Assembly: GCA_021234155.1 (NCBI GenBank)
Contig: JAJEKV010000008.1
Location: 23,033,106-23,097,105, forward strand
Length of the DNA stretch: 64,000 nucleotides
Source of the DNA: Isoetes taiwanensis
Taxonomy: Eukaryota > Streptophyta > Lycopodiopsida > Isoetales > Isoetaceae
Direction of reading: 5' to 3'
Part shown: positions 31,203 to 42,659 of the stretch, one piece after another
How positions within the stretch are numbered: position 1 is the stretch's first letter
Layout: every line of letters begins with the position of its first letter
Program-made: the position numbers and the translations under genes
Notes under the pieces: model-generated
Told to the model about the DNA's origin: nothing
Databases searched by the model: none
The model's input: only the letters and a program-made list of their open reading frames with translations

Positions 31203-33681
31203 CACTTGTTCAAAGCTTTTCTCTCGCTAATTCTCGTTATGTTCAAATTAATATATATAGTCATGGCAGAGGCTCAATTCTTAGCGGTTTTCCTCATTGT
31301 GGCCCTCTTTCTGCTGATGCAATATTCATGGCATTATGCGTCCCCCCCTCTGCCCCTGGTCAAGAAGGTCAAGACTGCAGTAAGTCTACCGGGGCTCATT
31401 GGTAGCACATTTCAAACCATCAAAATACTATTTATCATTTGTATGGTTTGTAAGTATCATTCTATTATTGCAACCATATCATTCATGGTTATCAAATGTT
31501 TCTCTCATAATTTCTTTTGATCTAGGTGTGCTATTTTTCTCGGCGATGAATAAAGGTAATCGCAATCGTACGGAGAATGACGAAGACGAAGGTAAGTATT
31601 TATATAGTTTTTATATGCTTTACCCTCTAATTAGATATGTAAGTTTATGCATGGAGTTTTAATTTGTTGTGTAGAAAAAAGGGAAAAGTTTAGACAAAAT
31701 AGGAGGAGGACTCCACGAGGTAGGGGCAATCGTGCTGATGTTCGAAGCAGCCAACCTCCAGCTGTCACTACAGCAACAGGTTTGTGTATTAAGATAGCTT
31801 TTATAAAAATAATAAATAAATGGATTTTTTTTGCGTGATATTTGTGCTTCTGCAGCTCCTCCGCCACTCCCCGCCTTCCTCGCAAACATGTCTCCCGCTG
31901 AGAGAGAACAAATTGCAGCATGCCTCTTTGACACCAACGCCAGTTAGGCAGCCTCCCACAGACGTTCCAATTCCTATTCCCCATCGACATAGTGTTGATT
32001 ATCGGCCTCCATGTTCTCGCGAGAATATCGAGGTCGAGAGAGAACAAATTGCAGCATGCCTCTTTGACACCAACGCCAGTTAGGCAGCCTCCCACAGACG
32101 TTCCAATTCCTATTCCCCATCGACATAGTGTTGATTATCGGCCTCCATGTTCTCGCGAGAATATCGAGGTCGGTAGGCGTAATATGGACTCGATCCCTAG
32201 GCAAAGAGGCGGAATAGATTTTTCTGGTGCAAGGAACTTGGAGGGAGATTTCAACAGGTAAATATATATCCACTACGCACCAAACATTTCTTTGGTTGCG
32301 GCAGATTTAAAGATGCTAATTCTCTCATTACTTCCAGGTCAAGAAGTAGTGGAGCAGCGGACTCACAACGTTCAAGATCGCTGACGGCGACATGAATCAT
32401 CACAGGTTCGGGATCCCAAGAACATCGTGAATCCCACGACTTGAGAGGTCCGGATCCACGACGCCGTGTCAGCGAAGAAGAGCACCCATTTTCGCTTTGT
32501 TTTAGACACGTAAGTCTGCGGGTGATTTGGCCTTGAATATACCAGTATCATAATAATAATAATTTTTTGATGAAAGTTATGTGAACATATTATTTAAGAT
32601 ATCAACCTTAAATATTAGTACTTTGTCATCTAAATTTGTTGTTTTGTTCATTCTCTTCACTTAGAATAAATTGTAAAAGTGCTCAAAAGTTTCCTATCGG
32701 GCCGGGATATGTATATTGGTAGAGACATAAACACGATTTTATATACCCACCATTTATGCTTCAGGGACGATCTTCCTAAGAGGGATGATGAGGGAAGTGT
32801 CTTTTATACTACATCGAGGGACCTTTGGTCTCAAATAATATCTCGTTTATGGCCTCCCAGCGGTATAGGGGAGTGGCTACATGACCTAGTCATAGTCTTG
32901 TTTTTATTATTTTAATATTGTTTTGATCTATCGATTTATGTCAAAGGCAAAGAGTGGTCAGTGAACTGAAGATGACTTGCAAAAAAGTTGGAGGCGATTG
33001 GTCAAAAGTCCCTAAACCACTTAATCTCCACAAGGAAGATATCAAGGTATTTCTTATTTTTTTTGCCATTCGTTCACTTTAACTTGTGATAATGTTGTGT
33101 GCCTTGCAATCAGATTGCATTCGGAGGTGCAAAGGATCCAGAACAGAAACATAGAGCTCGGACTGACAAAGCAACTGCAAGTGAACGAACTCCGTCTCAT
33201 TTGGGCTCCGGCGGTCGGAAAGGGTTTCACCATAGATTCGTAAAAGCTATATTAGTTCACATTAATTTTAATAAGAACTTTAAATGTCATTAGCTAATAC
33301 TCGTCATATTGTCATAGACCTGACTATACGGGTTTCCCGTTATCAAGGATCACGTACAAATAGCCACTAGTCGTGGAGCTATTTATCTGTATCAACAGTT
33401 ATACGAAGAGGGAACTGTCCCACATCACGGGAATGCCAATGTGCATTGCAGAAAATTATTATAATTCTATGAACTACATTAATGCCATATTCTTTTGGTT
33501 TTTATAGGAAGCAGTGGAGGAGATGAACCAAGCCCTAGACGAGGACGCGGGGCGGGGGGTCGGCGAGGGATCTGCAAACTATGGTGGAGAGCCATCCAAT
33601 CGCAACCCTGAAGCTGAGGGTCAGAGGCGTCCTCAAACTACTTACTCGGATGACTACTCCACCGAATCTGACAGAGATTAG
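31203..33681 (+). pseudogene. Unrecognised multi-exon gene-like region
   Basis: Exon-like stretches on the plus strand are divided by T-rich, GT...AG-type gaps. They are 31,264-31,380 (AEAQFLAVFLIVALFLLMQY, a hydrophobic segment), 31,675-31,780 (basic, RRRTPRGRGNRADVRSSQ), 31,858-31,950 (PPLPAFLANMSPAEREQIAA), 32,690-32,890 (FRDDLPKRDDEGSVFYTTSR, then LWSQIISRLWPPSG), 32,947-33,045 (VVSELKMTCKKVGGDWSKVP), 33,115-33,240 (FGGAKDPEQKHRARTDKATA) and 33,510-33,681 (acidic Gly-rich tail ending in STESDRD). A 136-bp duplication sits at 31,900/32,036. The arrangement recalls the second ORF of plant DNA transposons, but no domain can be named. Confidence 0.4.
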
Positions 33682-33689
33682 CTCTAGGC

Positions 33690-34400
33690 TAAAAGGGTGG
33701 ATACTCCCGTTAACGAGTCTTTTGTGATTATTTAAAAATTTAAATATAATTCACGATTTGCAATTAAAAAAGAAGGTGACATGCCCTTTTGCTTCTTGTA
33801 CATCATATTGTAATAAAATGATTTCTGGGGAGTAGAAGGGACACTAACACAATTGTCTTAATTGAGAAGGCCAGCAAGGTTATTGTAGTTGTGTCTTTAA
33901 AGCTTTCAACCTACCAAGGGTGAAGAAACAATAGTTGCACCAGGTGCTCAATCTGTTAGAGATTGATATTCTGAAGTCCACATTTGTTAGGATTAGTTGA
34001 TTGGTGTAAGAGATGACATTCCTTACGACTGGTTACTGTTTGTTTCTAACGTAATAACATTCACTCTTGCTGATGGCAAAATCTGCATACGAAGAAGAGA
34101 AGAGCACTAACGTATTTTAGTCCACTATTATGTGGCAGCCTGTAATCAATGCAGTTGTAACTAACCTCCACAAGCCATAATTTATGTGTAGACACCGTAA
34201 GATGCAACTTATAGGGTGGCAGGTGAACTTCTTACAGTCTGCCCACCTCACATCTGGCAGGTTTGTGTATCGTTGATGGATCTTGTGAGACCGAGGAGAA
34301 CCCTCTCCTAGACTTATAAGAGAGACATTCACAAAAGGGTGAAGGGACACTTGGTGATAAGTGTGAGAATCAAGTGCATCTTATTATTTATAGCTAAGAA
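33690..34400. other. No gene seen
   Basis: AT-rich sequence with short ORFs lacking protein-like features. Confidence 0.5.
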
Positions 34401-34436
34401 GAAGGAGATTGATAGCTGCATGGCATGATGGAATTG

Positions 34437-34763
34437 AAGGAAGGAAGGAAGGAAGGAAGAAATTTTTAACGTCCGCGGAACCCAATCGGGTTATGGGACC
34501 CAATACAAAAGAGAGGGCAAAAGCCCAGACTGAAACTCGGGGACCAAGCCCCGTGACCAAACCAAAATGGCCGAAGCCACAATCAAACGTGGGGACTAGC
34601 CCCAGTACAGAGAACTCGGGGGACTATTATGGGACCCAATACAAAAGAGAGGGCAAAAGCCCAGACTGAAACTCGGGGACCAAGCCCCGTGACCAAACCA
34701 AAATGGCCGAAGCCACAATCAAACGTGGGGACTAGCCCCAGTACAGAGAACTCGGGGGACTAT
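34437..34763. repeat. GGAA microsatellite and 136-bp tandem duplication
   Basis: A short (GGAA)n run lies at 34,439-34,457. 34491-34626 and 34627-34762 are identical. The unit contains ACTCGGGGACCAAGCCCCGT and GGGGACTAGCCCCAG, phrases of the kind often found just inside plant LTR retrotransposons. Confidence 0.9.
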
Positions 34764-35533
34764 GCCCCGTAGCAAATCACAATACTAAAATAAAACAAAA
34801 CAAAAGGGCCTAAGCCCCCTTGAGATCTCGAAGTCCAAGCGGCTACGCAGACCGCGGCCCATGGATCAAGTGGCGGTGATCCCGAATGATAGCCCTGGCC
34901 GCCTCTATACAGCCCCCACTTCCGGTGTAGGCGAGCCTCGCTGACCTCGACATAATTCATCCTTCGGTCGGCAATTTTGTGGGGTAAAGATCTTCCGGGG
35001 CGGAGAAGGAGGTCCTTGCAAGTGATTGCCATGGCGGAGGATGTGCGGCCTAGATAAAGCATCACTGGCCGACTAGCAAATGCCGGGGCGATCGGGCGTC
35101 TTTGCTCCAACTTCGACAAGCGAGAGAATGCCATCACATGCGTGCATCACCTCCGAAAAAAGCGGGTCACCTCAAGCGCCCGGGGAGTGGCGCTTGCTTC
35201 CTCTAAACCCACAATGCGTAGGTTCGGGGCTAATGCGTATTTGTGGCTTTGGTCGGGTTGGCCCGGGACATGCGGTGGGCAAACAACCCTCGGATGGCGG
35301 TGTGGTATCATCGGCTGGGGCGTAGCATCCACATGCTCAGACACTACCCCCTGTGGGAGAATGCGGGCCGCGGCACACCTTTGAATCAGCTCTCCGCCCG
35401 TTGTAGCGGCATCTCGAAAGCCGGACCCGGCTTCCCAAGGGCAACCGGAGGCGATGTGCTGTGGAGTGTGACCGTGGATTGGATCGTCGCGGATCCCAAC
35501 CAACAAATCTGAGGCAAACAATGGAGCGAGCAT
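34760..35533 (-). pseudogene. GC-rich minus-strand coding remnant, possibly retrotransposon gag
   Basis: Two minus-strand frames follow each other: 35,533-35,147 (FRDAATTGGELIQRCAAARI, LRIVGLEEASATPRALEVTR) and 35,137-34,760 (MMAFSRLSKLEQRRPIAPAF). GC content is well above the flanks. The charged helical ends and the adjacent LTR-like phrases suggest a gag remnant, but plus-strand ORFs of similar length exist and no zinc knuckle is seen. The segment lies within a 1.7-kb insertion flanked by 34-bp direct repeats (34,404 and 36,096). Confidence 0.3.
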
Positions 35534-35539
35534 CCATCC

Positions 35540-36130
35540 TAGTCAAAGCCGCGGCTAAAGATGGTTCCGGAGCTCCTTACGGGTCTCCCGGGCCATACGT
35601 TTGATCTTACGTGCCATGCTGAGAACAAGGCAGCGGTAAAGGAGCCAGGAACCAGGGTAAAGCAGAGACAAGCCAAGGGAAGACAAATGGGGTTTTGGGG
35701 GGGCCAAAATTTTAGGGGTCTCTGGCTGCCTCAAGGGTGCTCAGAATCCAATTTGGGGACTCAGAAAGACAGGCAGAGCACCTTTTGGGGGTTTGGGGGT
35801 TTTGGGTCTAGAGAGAGACTGTAAACCCTAGAGAGAGAGAGCCAAAAAGAGGCAGATCAAGAGGGTCTACGCAAGGGCAGTGAGGGCGCGATGCTAAGAG
35901 CAATACTGGGACACCAAACAGGCCCAAATAATTCAAAGCAATCCAGAACCTGGTACCTATGGCCGATGCGGTGGGTGGAAATCCTTGTTGGTCCGAGGCT
36001 TGGGATGGTAACTTCGGAGTAGAGCGGAACCAGATCCGATTCTGTATCTTGATGCTAACTCCCTGGTACGGTTACATGAGCATGGCCTGGGCGCTGGAGA
36101 TTGGTAGCTGCATGGCATGATGGAATTGAC
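35540..36130. other. G-rich non-coding segment
   Basis: Runs such as GGGGTTTTGGGGGGGCC and GAGAGAGA dominate 35,690-35,850. No family-like ORF. It ends at the second 34-bp flanking repeat (36,096-36,129). Confidence 0.5.
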
Positions 36131-36369
36131 CCAAAATTAATTGGCTTGAGATGCAGGCTTACTTTAAGAGGATCCATTCTTTTGTAAAGAGAAGCAAACG
36201 TGCATATGAATATTCTGTGGCATACTGGACGTTTTTACAAACATGTGCTGAAACTTCTCGGACAAATGTTAATAGAAATTTTGTATTTCCGAAAAGGAGT
36301 CTTGTCGCACAATGGATGTACTACTTCAGTGCTCTTTGTTACTTTTCGTAACTTATTGGTGTTGTGATT

Positions 36370-36700
36370 ACAGATTCTAATTGCTTCCCCTAGCTTAGTG
36401 AATCACATTGAGACGACCTCAGGATTCGTGGGTCAGCTTCAAAGCTTGAAGCTTCTAGTTCTTGATGAAATAAACGAAATGCTTGACATAGGATCTCAAA
36501 ACATTACAGATTCTAATTGCTTCCCCTAGCTTAGTGAATCACATTGAGACGACCTCAGGATTCGTGGGTCAGCTTCAAAGCTTGAAGCTTCTAGTTCTTG
36601 ATGAAATAAACGAAATGCTTGACATAGGATCTCAAAACAACATTCTTCATATGCTTGAGATGTTGCCCGGTGCGGCGAGAATATTATACTTTCCTTGAGT
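36370..36700 (+). pseudogene. DEAD-box RNA helicase fragment
   Basis: The frame reads ILIASPSLVNHIETTSGFVG, then LQSLKLLVLDEINEMLDIGS and NNILHMLEMLPGAARILYF. These match motif Ib/II of plant DEAD-box helicases (I-V-TPGRL-DH, VLDEAD-LLD-GF) and the stretch before motif III. The DEAD box reads DEIN, so the ATPase site is lost. Most of the fragment is doubled by the 136-bp-offset repeat at 36,370/36,506. No other helicase motifs are nearby; it is an isolated exon scrap. Confidence 0.8.
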
Positions 36701-36879
36701 AATTTTATTCACGCCATGATAGTAAACCACAGAGCCAAGATCCGGACCAGTTGCCAATCATCCCGAAAAGACACTCGCCCTCTTTGCAACATTTTGAAGC
36801 TATCCGGGGGGCATAGGCCCAGAAGCAACGGCCACACATTCATCTATCCAACTATTTTCTTCAACCCCTCTCGCTAAAG

Positions 36880-37250
36880 GGATATTTCCTTAGCTACTTG
36901 GATCCACACCAAAGATCAACTTATCGCCATATTTAGCGGCATCATCAACATATTTGGGCCCCAAAATCGACTCAAGACAAAGAGGGCCCCAAAATCGATT
37001 ATCAATACAGCTTGTAAATGGTTCTTTTGCCATGTTCTTGCTCTTACGCCAAAGACAGATCTTCTACCAGCCCATGTAATCCTCAAGACAGAGGCCCAAC
37101 GGCTCTGCACGGATCTTCTTCCCAAAGACAGAGGGCCCAACGCCCAACTTACTCGAAGTTTTCTTGATGCAACATCCAATTTTGCCCAACACGCGACTTA
37201 CCAATTTCACGGGCTTTCTCGATCTGTGTTTGAGCTTTATATACATAACA
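36880..37250. repeat. Short direct repeats with GGGCCCCAAAATCGA and CCAAAGACAGAGGGCCCAAC
   Basis: Two or three diverged copies of each phrase. ORFs on the minus strand reflect the repeats and are not family-like. Confidence 0.5.
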
Positions 37251-37251
37251 G

Positions 37252-37635
37252 ATGATTCGATACATTTTGCTATTTTTGGAGCACAAAAGAGCCATTTTTA
37301 GCACAACCCGGATCTCAATCTTCAGATCCAGATCTCAATCTTCCGGGGCCATATCATTTGAAAACAGGGAATTCTCACTTACTTTTTGGACAGAGCATCA
37401 ATTCCGGCAAGTGAATAAATCAATTCGTCCTTTCCTCCGCTTCATGGTCTGGGCGGCTAAGGATAAGGCTCAACCACAACAAATTTTTTATGTTCACAAC
37501 ACCATCAGAGCGTGGATTCCTTTAGACTCAAGCTCGATCTGTTCCTGGCGGTCTGAAATCAAGAAAGAAAAACCGACAAACATTCTAGACTGGACCGATG
37601 CAACACTACCACCCCAATTCTGGGACCACACCTAA
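37252..37635 (+). CDS. Hypothetical ORF, 127 codons
   Basis: It begins ATGATTCGATACATTTTGC and stays open to 37,635. The N-terminus is hydrophobic and basic, and the middle contains AISFENREFSLTFWTEHQF and FLRFMVWAAKDKAQPQQIFY. There is no known domain and no nearby homologue. Composition is plausible for protein, but it may be chance or a transposon remnant. Confidence 0.25.
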   Translation: MIRYILLFLEHKRAIFSTTRISIFRSRSQSSGAISFENREFSLTFWTEHQFRQVNKSIRPFLRFMVWAAKDKAQPQQIFYVHNTIRAWIPLDSSSICSWRSEIKKEKPTNILDWTDATLPPQFWDHT

Positions 37636-37639
37636 AAAC

Positions 37640-38400
37640 AACAGTAACAAAAAGACAACATGTCATTGTTCCAAAAAATCTACATGTGGTTATGTGGAGG
37701 TGTGGTTTATTAAGGAGGCGGTGTAGTTTTTTTTATGGAGCTATAGTTTTTTTTTTTTTTTTGAAGGTGTGGTCTTTTTTTGAGGTGTCGTTTTTTTAAA
37801 AGAAGTGTTGCTTATTTTTTTGAGGGGGTGTTGTTTTTAAGAAGGTGTTGTTTTTTGAGGTGTAATTTATAACTAGGTGTAGTTTTTAAGAGTCGTTTTT
37901 TATGGAAGTATAGTTTTTTGAAGTGTGGTTTATAAGGAGGTATAGTTTTTAAGTGGTTGTTTTTTAGGAAGTATGGTTTTCTGAAGTGGTATGATTTTTT
38001 TTAATCGACTAGGTGTAGTTTTTAAGAGTCGTTTTTTATGGAAGTATAGTTTTTTGAAGTGTGGTTTATAAGGAGGTATAGTTTTTAAGTGGTTGTTTTT
38101 TAGGAAGTATGTTTTTAAGTGGCTGTTTTTTAATGAAGTATGGTTTTCTGAAGTGGTGTAGTTTATAACTAGGTGTAGTGTTTAAGAAGCTATTTTTAAG
38201 GAAATATGATTTTTTTGGTGTGGTTTATATAACTAGGTATAGTTTTTACGTAGCTATTTTTTAAAGTAAGTATGGTTTTTTGATGTGTGGTTTTTAAGTA
38301 GGTGTAGTTTTTAAGTGGCTTTTAGCTATTTTTAAGGAAAATTTTTTTTTTTGGTGTGGTTTTTACGCAGCTATTTCTTAAGGAAGTATGGTTTTTTTGA
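37640..38400. repeat. T-rich array of GTGGTTTTT / GTAGTTTTTAAG units
   Basis: Degenerate 10-15-bp units (GGTGTAGTTTTTAAG, GGAAGTATGGTTTTTTGAAG) fill the segment. Two 136-bp-offset repeats occur: 37,873/38,009 (~110 bp) and 38,382/38,518 (136 bp). The reverse-complement units make up the array at 45.06-45.95 kb. Confidence 0.8.
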
Positions 38401-38651
38401 GGATATTTCTTAAGCAAAGCTCCACCACCTGGAATATTGTTTGTGTGCTCAACTTTGGGAATGTATCGTATTGTTTTACATTCGTGAAAAATAACTTCAA
38501 CGGTTAGATCCAACCACGGAAGTATGGTTTTTTTGAGGATATTTCTTAAGCAAAGCTCCACCACCTGGAATATTGTTTGTGTGCTCAACTTTGGGAATGT
38601 ATCGTATTGTTTTACATTCGTGAAAAATAACTTCAACGGTTAGATCCAACC

Positions 38652-38880
38652 ACTATAAGAGAATGAGCATTTTTGTCGAAAAAATCGCCGACCCATTAAT
38701 CGTCAGAATATACGTCAAATATGTATCGTCAGAACAAGCGTCAGAATTTGCGTCAGAATATGCGTCAGAATATGCGTCAGAATAATCGTCAGAAAATGCG
38801 TCAGATATATCATCAGATTTTGCGTCAGACTATTCATCAGATATTGCATCAGACTAATCGTCAGATGGTGCTTTTCTAGG
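38652..38880 (+). mobile_element. CACTA-type terminus with TGCGTCAGAATA tandem subterminal repeats
   Basis: The end sequence CACTATAAGAGAATGAGCAT closely resembles the left end of the element at 15,891. Behind it lie about twelve 12-16-bp units of the form GCGTCAGAATAT / TCGTCAGA. No matching right end or transposase was found downstream, so this is a solitary end or the end of an element whose other terminus lies outside the window or is decayed. Confidence 0.65.
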
Positions 38881-38989
38881 TGCTATTAGAATTTTAGTTA
38901 TAACATTTGATTGAACATTATATTTTAGATGAAATTTGATGTTTCACAAAGCTTCTCGATCTGTCTAATGATGTATTATTTAATGTTGA

Positions 38990-39430
38990 AGGTATTCCTG
39001 GCAAACCTTCAACCTCAATGGTGTAGAACCTCCAGGTTGCTATAGGCAACCACTCTGTGAGAGAATACTGCAAAAGAATTACTCAAACTGCCAAGATAGA
39101 TTAGCTTCCCTGAACAGAAAAAAGACTGTCACAGCAAAATATTTCCCATGTGTGGCTCCTCAAGCTTTTTTTGATTGAATCAATTTTGTTGGATACTAGA
39201 TAAGGTACTCAATCTGCCTGTGAAAGTCTGCTTCAAAATCCTTAGGGCAACTATGTGCAATTGATCCAACTGACCGGGTCAATTTTTGGTCAATATCCCA
39301 ACCCGAGAGCTTCTTTTTGCAAGTGTGTGAACAGAATGCCTTTTCAAGTTTTATCAGTTGGAGTGGTTTCTGATGGCTCTGCAGAGTAGGTGCATAGAGT
39401 CCTTTTTTGAAATCTGACCCCTTCACCCTT
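38990..39430 (-). pseudogene. Unrecognised minus-strand exon-like segments
   Basis: 39,426-39,196 reads FKKGLYAPTLQSHQKPLQLI, KLEKAFCSHTCKKKLSGWDI and CPKDFEADFHRQIEYLI. 39,070-38,995 reads YSLTEWLPIATWRFYTIEVE. Both have good protein character and could be two exons of one gene in the minus direction. No family is recognised. Confidence 0.3.
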
Positions 39431-41590
39431 TTTATAAAGATTTTAGGTAAGAAATAGCAACTTTAACTCTATGGTGAATAAATGAAATATTTCTACAGAA
39501 GACAGAGTACTTGATTGTTTTCTTCTGCTAACATTTGATTTGTGAAGCAATCATCTACACCTAGGCTCATTAACTGAATTGAGATCATTAATTTACTCCA
39601 ATATTATGCTTTAGGTTATCAAATGAGGACAGTGCTTACCAAGTTCGAATTTTCTTTCATTGAATCATCACATAGAATAGGAACATAAATTCCCAAGCTC
39701 AGAGTCTTGGGCACAGGATAAAAAATAATCAAATGAAGGTACACATTCAAGTATTTTGCATCAAATAAATAGGTATTTCATGCAAGGCAGGTCATTCTTA
39801 ACTTATGCTCCGCAAATCCGCTCCAGATACAGTCACAGAAGTCGAATCTTTCGCACAGAAGCCGGCCCTTGTTTCAAAAAATGTTTCCCCTTTTTGTTTT
39901 CTCATTTCCGGCACATTCTTGGCATCTGGGTTTGTTTTGTTTTGGCTTTACGCATGTTATGATGTTTCTTGAGGCACAAGAGTACAAAAGGGATGCTCGG
40001 GCTCATGATTGTCAGGCCAGATCTACCGGAAAGGTTGGATCTTGGCCTGGCCTTTTTAGGTTAGAGAATTTCGCAGAGAAGAGATATCCCACAGGCCTTT
40101 TTCGCAAAATGATACCTGTGTAACGTGGCACATAGGGATTGGGTGAAATGAGACTTAGGCGAAGGGGTGCATAGAAAAAATTAAGTGTTAGCACCTTCCA
40201 ACCATAGGGCACTCTTCCCTAGAATTCAAACTATAGGGCCAAACCATGGTCTATTTGGGAATCTTTTTTGTGCCACATGGAATCTTTTGATGCCCTACCC
40301 TATGGAAGGATCTTTTTTGGAGAGGACGATTTGATTGTTTTTTTTTTTGGAATGGAATGGTTTTGACATTTGGACATGTGGTAAGCATATGGTATGAGTA
40401 GGCAATCCAAAGATGACATGGCATGGGATGACTTGGCAAAAACTTTTCCCCTAGTCAAAAACTTTTGTGAGATGAAAAAAAGAATATGGTGTGTGATGAG
40501 GTGGCCAACTTTGGTGAGGTGGATGATGACATGACATATTTTGTAATGTAAGTCCATCTAATGCAAATTTGGCCAATTGTTTTAACCATTTTTGGGCTTA
40601 TCTTTTGCACAAGCAACTTGATATTGAAAATGTAGGCTCATTTTCTCTCCCTTTGACTTAGAGAGAAAATGTGTCATCTTGACCATTGGTAGGTCAATTC
40701 TTGTACGGATTTTTGTGTCTCAAGTGAATGGAGGGTGTATCATGGATGTGTGAGAAGTTTTTTGACTAGGAAAAGAGTTTGAACCGTTTTGGGGTTTGTA
40801 TAGTAGTGGAGATGAGTGAGGTGAGGCAAGTGGAGACAAAGGGTGCTCAATATATCAATCATGCCCAAGAATTTGAACTTGAGTGAACATCTTACTTCTA
40901 AAGGGGTCTTCCCATCTTGATATTGCCATGAAGCTTTTTTGAGTTGACCTTGCCCTCCTTCTTGTGTGCCTTTGACTTTTTTACTTTGAATCCTTTCTTG
41001 TGATGCTTCAAATGAAAGTCCTTACTTGGTTCTTCAGCTCGAGCCCTTGAGTTGACTTGGCCCATGCACATGTTTCAACAAGTTGTTAGCCATTAATGTG
41101 AAATGCCATTTGCTCTTCTATGCTGCCAAATCATGGCAGCATTTAATTAAGCTTGATTTAGTTCTTGGGGGGGGGATTAATTTCCATCCCTAGCTAGTAT
41201 TGTAGGTTTGAGCTAACGCGGACTCCATATTTATACGTTTATGGGACACTTAAGAATCTACCCAATAGACTTACAATACTATATTCATACAGTAACTTGA
41301 CAATTTTATAATCTTGCTAGAGTTCCTCGGGGACAGTCGGGGACAATTTGGCATCTCTAGAGACATAGAATTTGTTATGTGCATGCAATGTTTTGTATTT
41401 TATGGTTTAGTAAAATACTTGTAGGGCATACTGGAAATAAGTTAGGGCGAAATAAGTTTGAAAACCTTCTGTCACTTCTGGATATCGATTTAGGGCATGC
41501 ATAAACCTTTAGGTTAAAAATTGATTATGGCCAAGACATGGTGCCGACATGGTTAACATTGCATTTGATTAGTCTTCTTGAAGGCCAACA
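39431..41590. other. No gene recognised
   Basis: AT-rich, with scattered short ORFs on both strands that lack domain features. Short Gly/Met runs near 40,300-40,560 come from low-complexity TTTTGG and GATGA(C/G) sequence. Confidence 0.5.
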
Positions 41591-41594
41591 AGAA

Positions 41595-41900
41595 TGCTCA
41601 AAGGAAATAATGTAACGACTTCAAATAAATCTCACAATATGCAGCAAGACTTGGGGCAGGCTTATGAACGCTTGGCCAAGGCAGAAAAAGAGTTGAAGAT
41701 GCAGTTGACCCTTAATACTCTTCAGTGATGTCTCTTTCCCTTAATTCATTTTTCACATATTGTAGTCAATTCTGTTTGCCTCAAAACTTAGATGTGTTTA
41801 TGGTCCTTATTGCAGTGGAATTGAGCCATTCTCAACAGCTATTGAGATAAAAAAGGCATGTCAAAAACTAGCATTGAGACATCATCCGGACAAAGTAGTA
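41595..41900 (+). pseudogene. J-domain (DnaJ) protein gene fragment
   Basis: Two exon-like pieces lie in the plus direction. 41,640-41,728 encodes QDLGQAYERLAKAEKELKMQ followed by a stop. 41,819-41,899 follows a TTGCAG acceptor-like site and encodes GIEPFSTAIEIKKACQKLAL then RHHPDK. The latter is helix II plus the HPD motif needed to stimulate Hsp70 ATPase. The arrangement (coiled segment then J domain) resembles plant TPR/J-domain co-chaperones of the DNAJC7 kind. The rest of the J domain and any TPR repeats are absent. Confidence 0.7.
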
Positions 41901-41989
41901 CGCTTCCTGTACTACACTTGTTTTATATTCTATTATTTATGAACTCTAAAGAAAAAAGATCTTGCTGACTCATACATTTACTTCAGGTA

Positions 41990-42335
41990 TTCTTGCTCAA
42001 GGCAAAACTAGCAGAGGCCATTGGCAGAGTCAATTTTCAATTGGTTTTGAGTCCATTGGCAGAGTCAATTCACAGTTCTAGAGTGGGTCGGAAGAGGACT
42101 TTTGGGGCGAACTGCTTCAGGAAGGCTTTAAGGGTCCATCTTCTGGTGTCAACACCCTCCCTGTACCTGATGACATTGTGCAAGATCCTGATTGAATCTG
42201 ATGAGGATATGGCCTCCGAAACATAAACCTTGTGTGTTGCTAGGTTATTGAAGGGTTTACATTATGGAGGTCGAGTTTTAGTCGGTTGCACTTGGGACAT
42301 AGTCGAGAAGCTGCAGTTGAAAACACGAAGGAATA
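41990..42335 (+). repeat. Module Q, second copy
   Basis: Homologous to 28,730-29,060 (GAGTCCATTGGCAGAGTCAA, GGCCTCCGAAACATAAACC, AGAAGCTGCAGTTGAAAACA) at clearly lower identity than the 136-bp pairs. It carries a 77-codon ORF that ends at the same point as its counterpart, but it is not family-like. Confidence 0.75.
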
Positions 42336-42419
42336 GGAATTGATGGAATGGGGTTTGGATTTATCCTCATCCCAGTGTGGCAATTAGAAGTCAAGAGCGC
42401 CTTGTGCAGTAGCAAAGTT

Positions 42420-42650
42420 GTTTGAGCCACCTTGGCATGTTTGAGCCTAGTGGAATGTTTGAGCCACCTTGGCATGTTGGAGCCTAAGTGGCATGTTGGG
42501 AGCCCACGTGGCATGTTTGAGCCACCTTGGCATGTTGGAGCCTAGGTGGCATGTTGGGAGCCCACGTGGCATGTTTGAGCCAGCTTGGCATGTTTGAGCC
42601 ACCTTGGCATGTTTGAGCCTAGGTGGCATGTTGGTAAAATTTGTTGGTGC
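42420..42650. repeat. TTTGAGCC-CCTTGGCATG array (58-bp period)
   Basis: Units of TTTGAGCCACCTTGGCATG and GTTGGAGCCTAGGTGGCATG repeat with a ~58-bp higher-order period. They are the reverse complement of the array at 28,080-28,640. Confidence 0.8.
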
Positions 42651-42659
42651 CTAGGTGGC

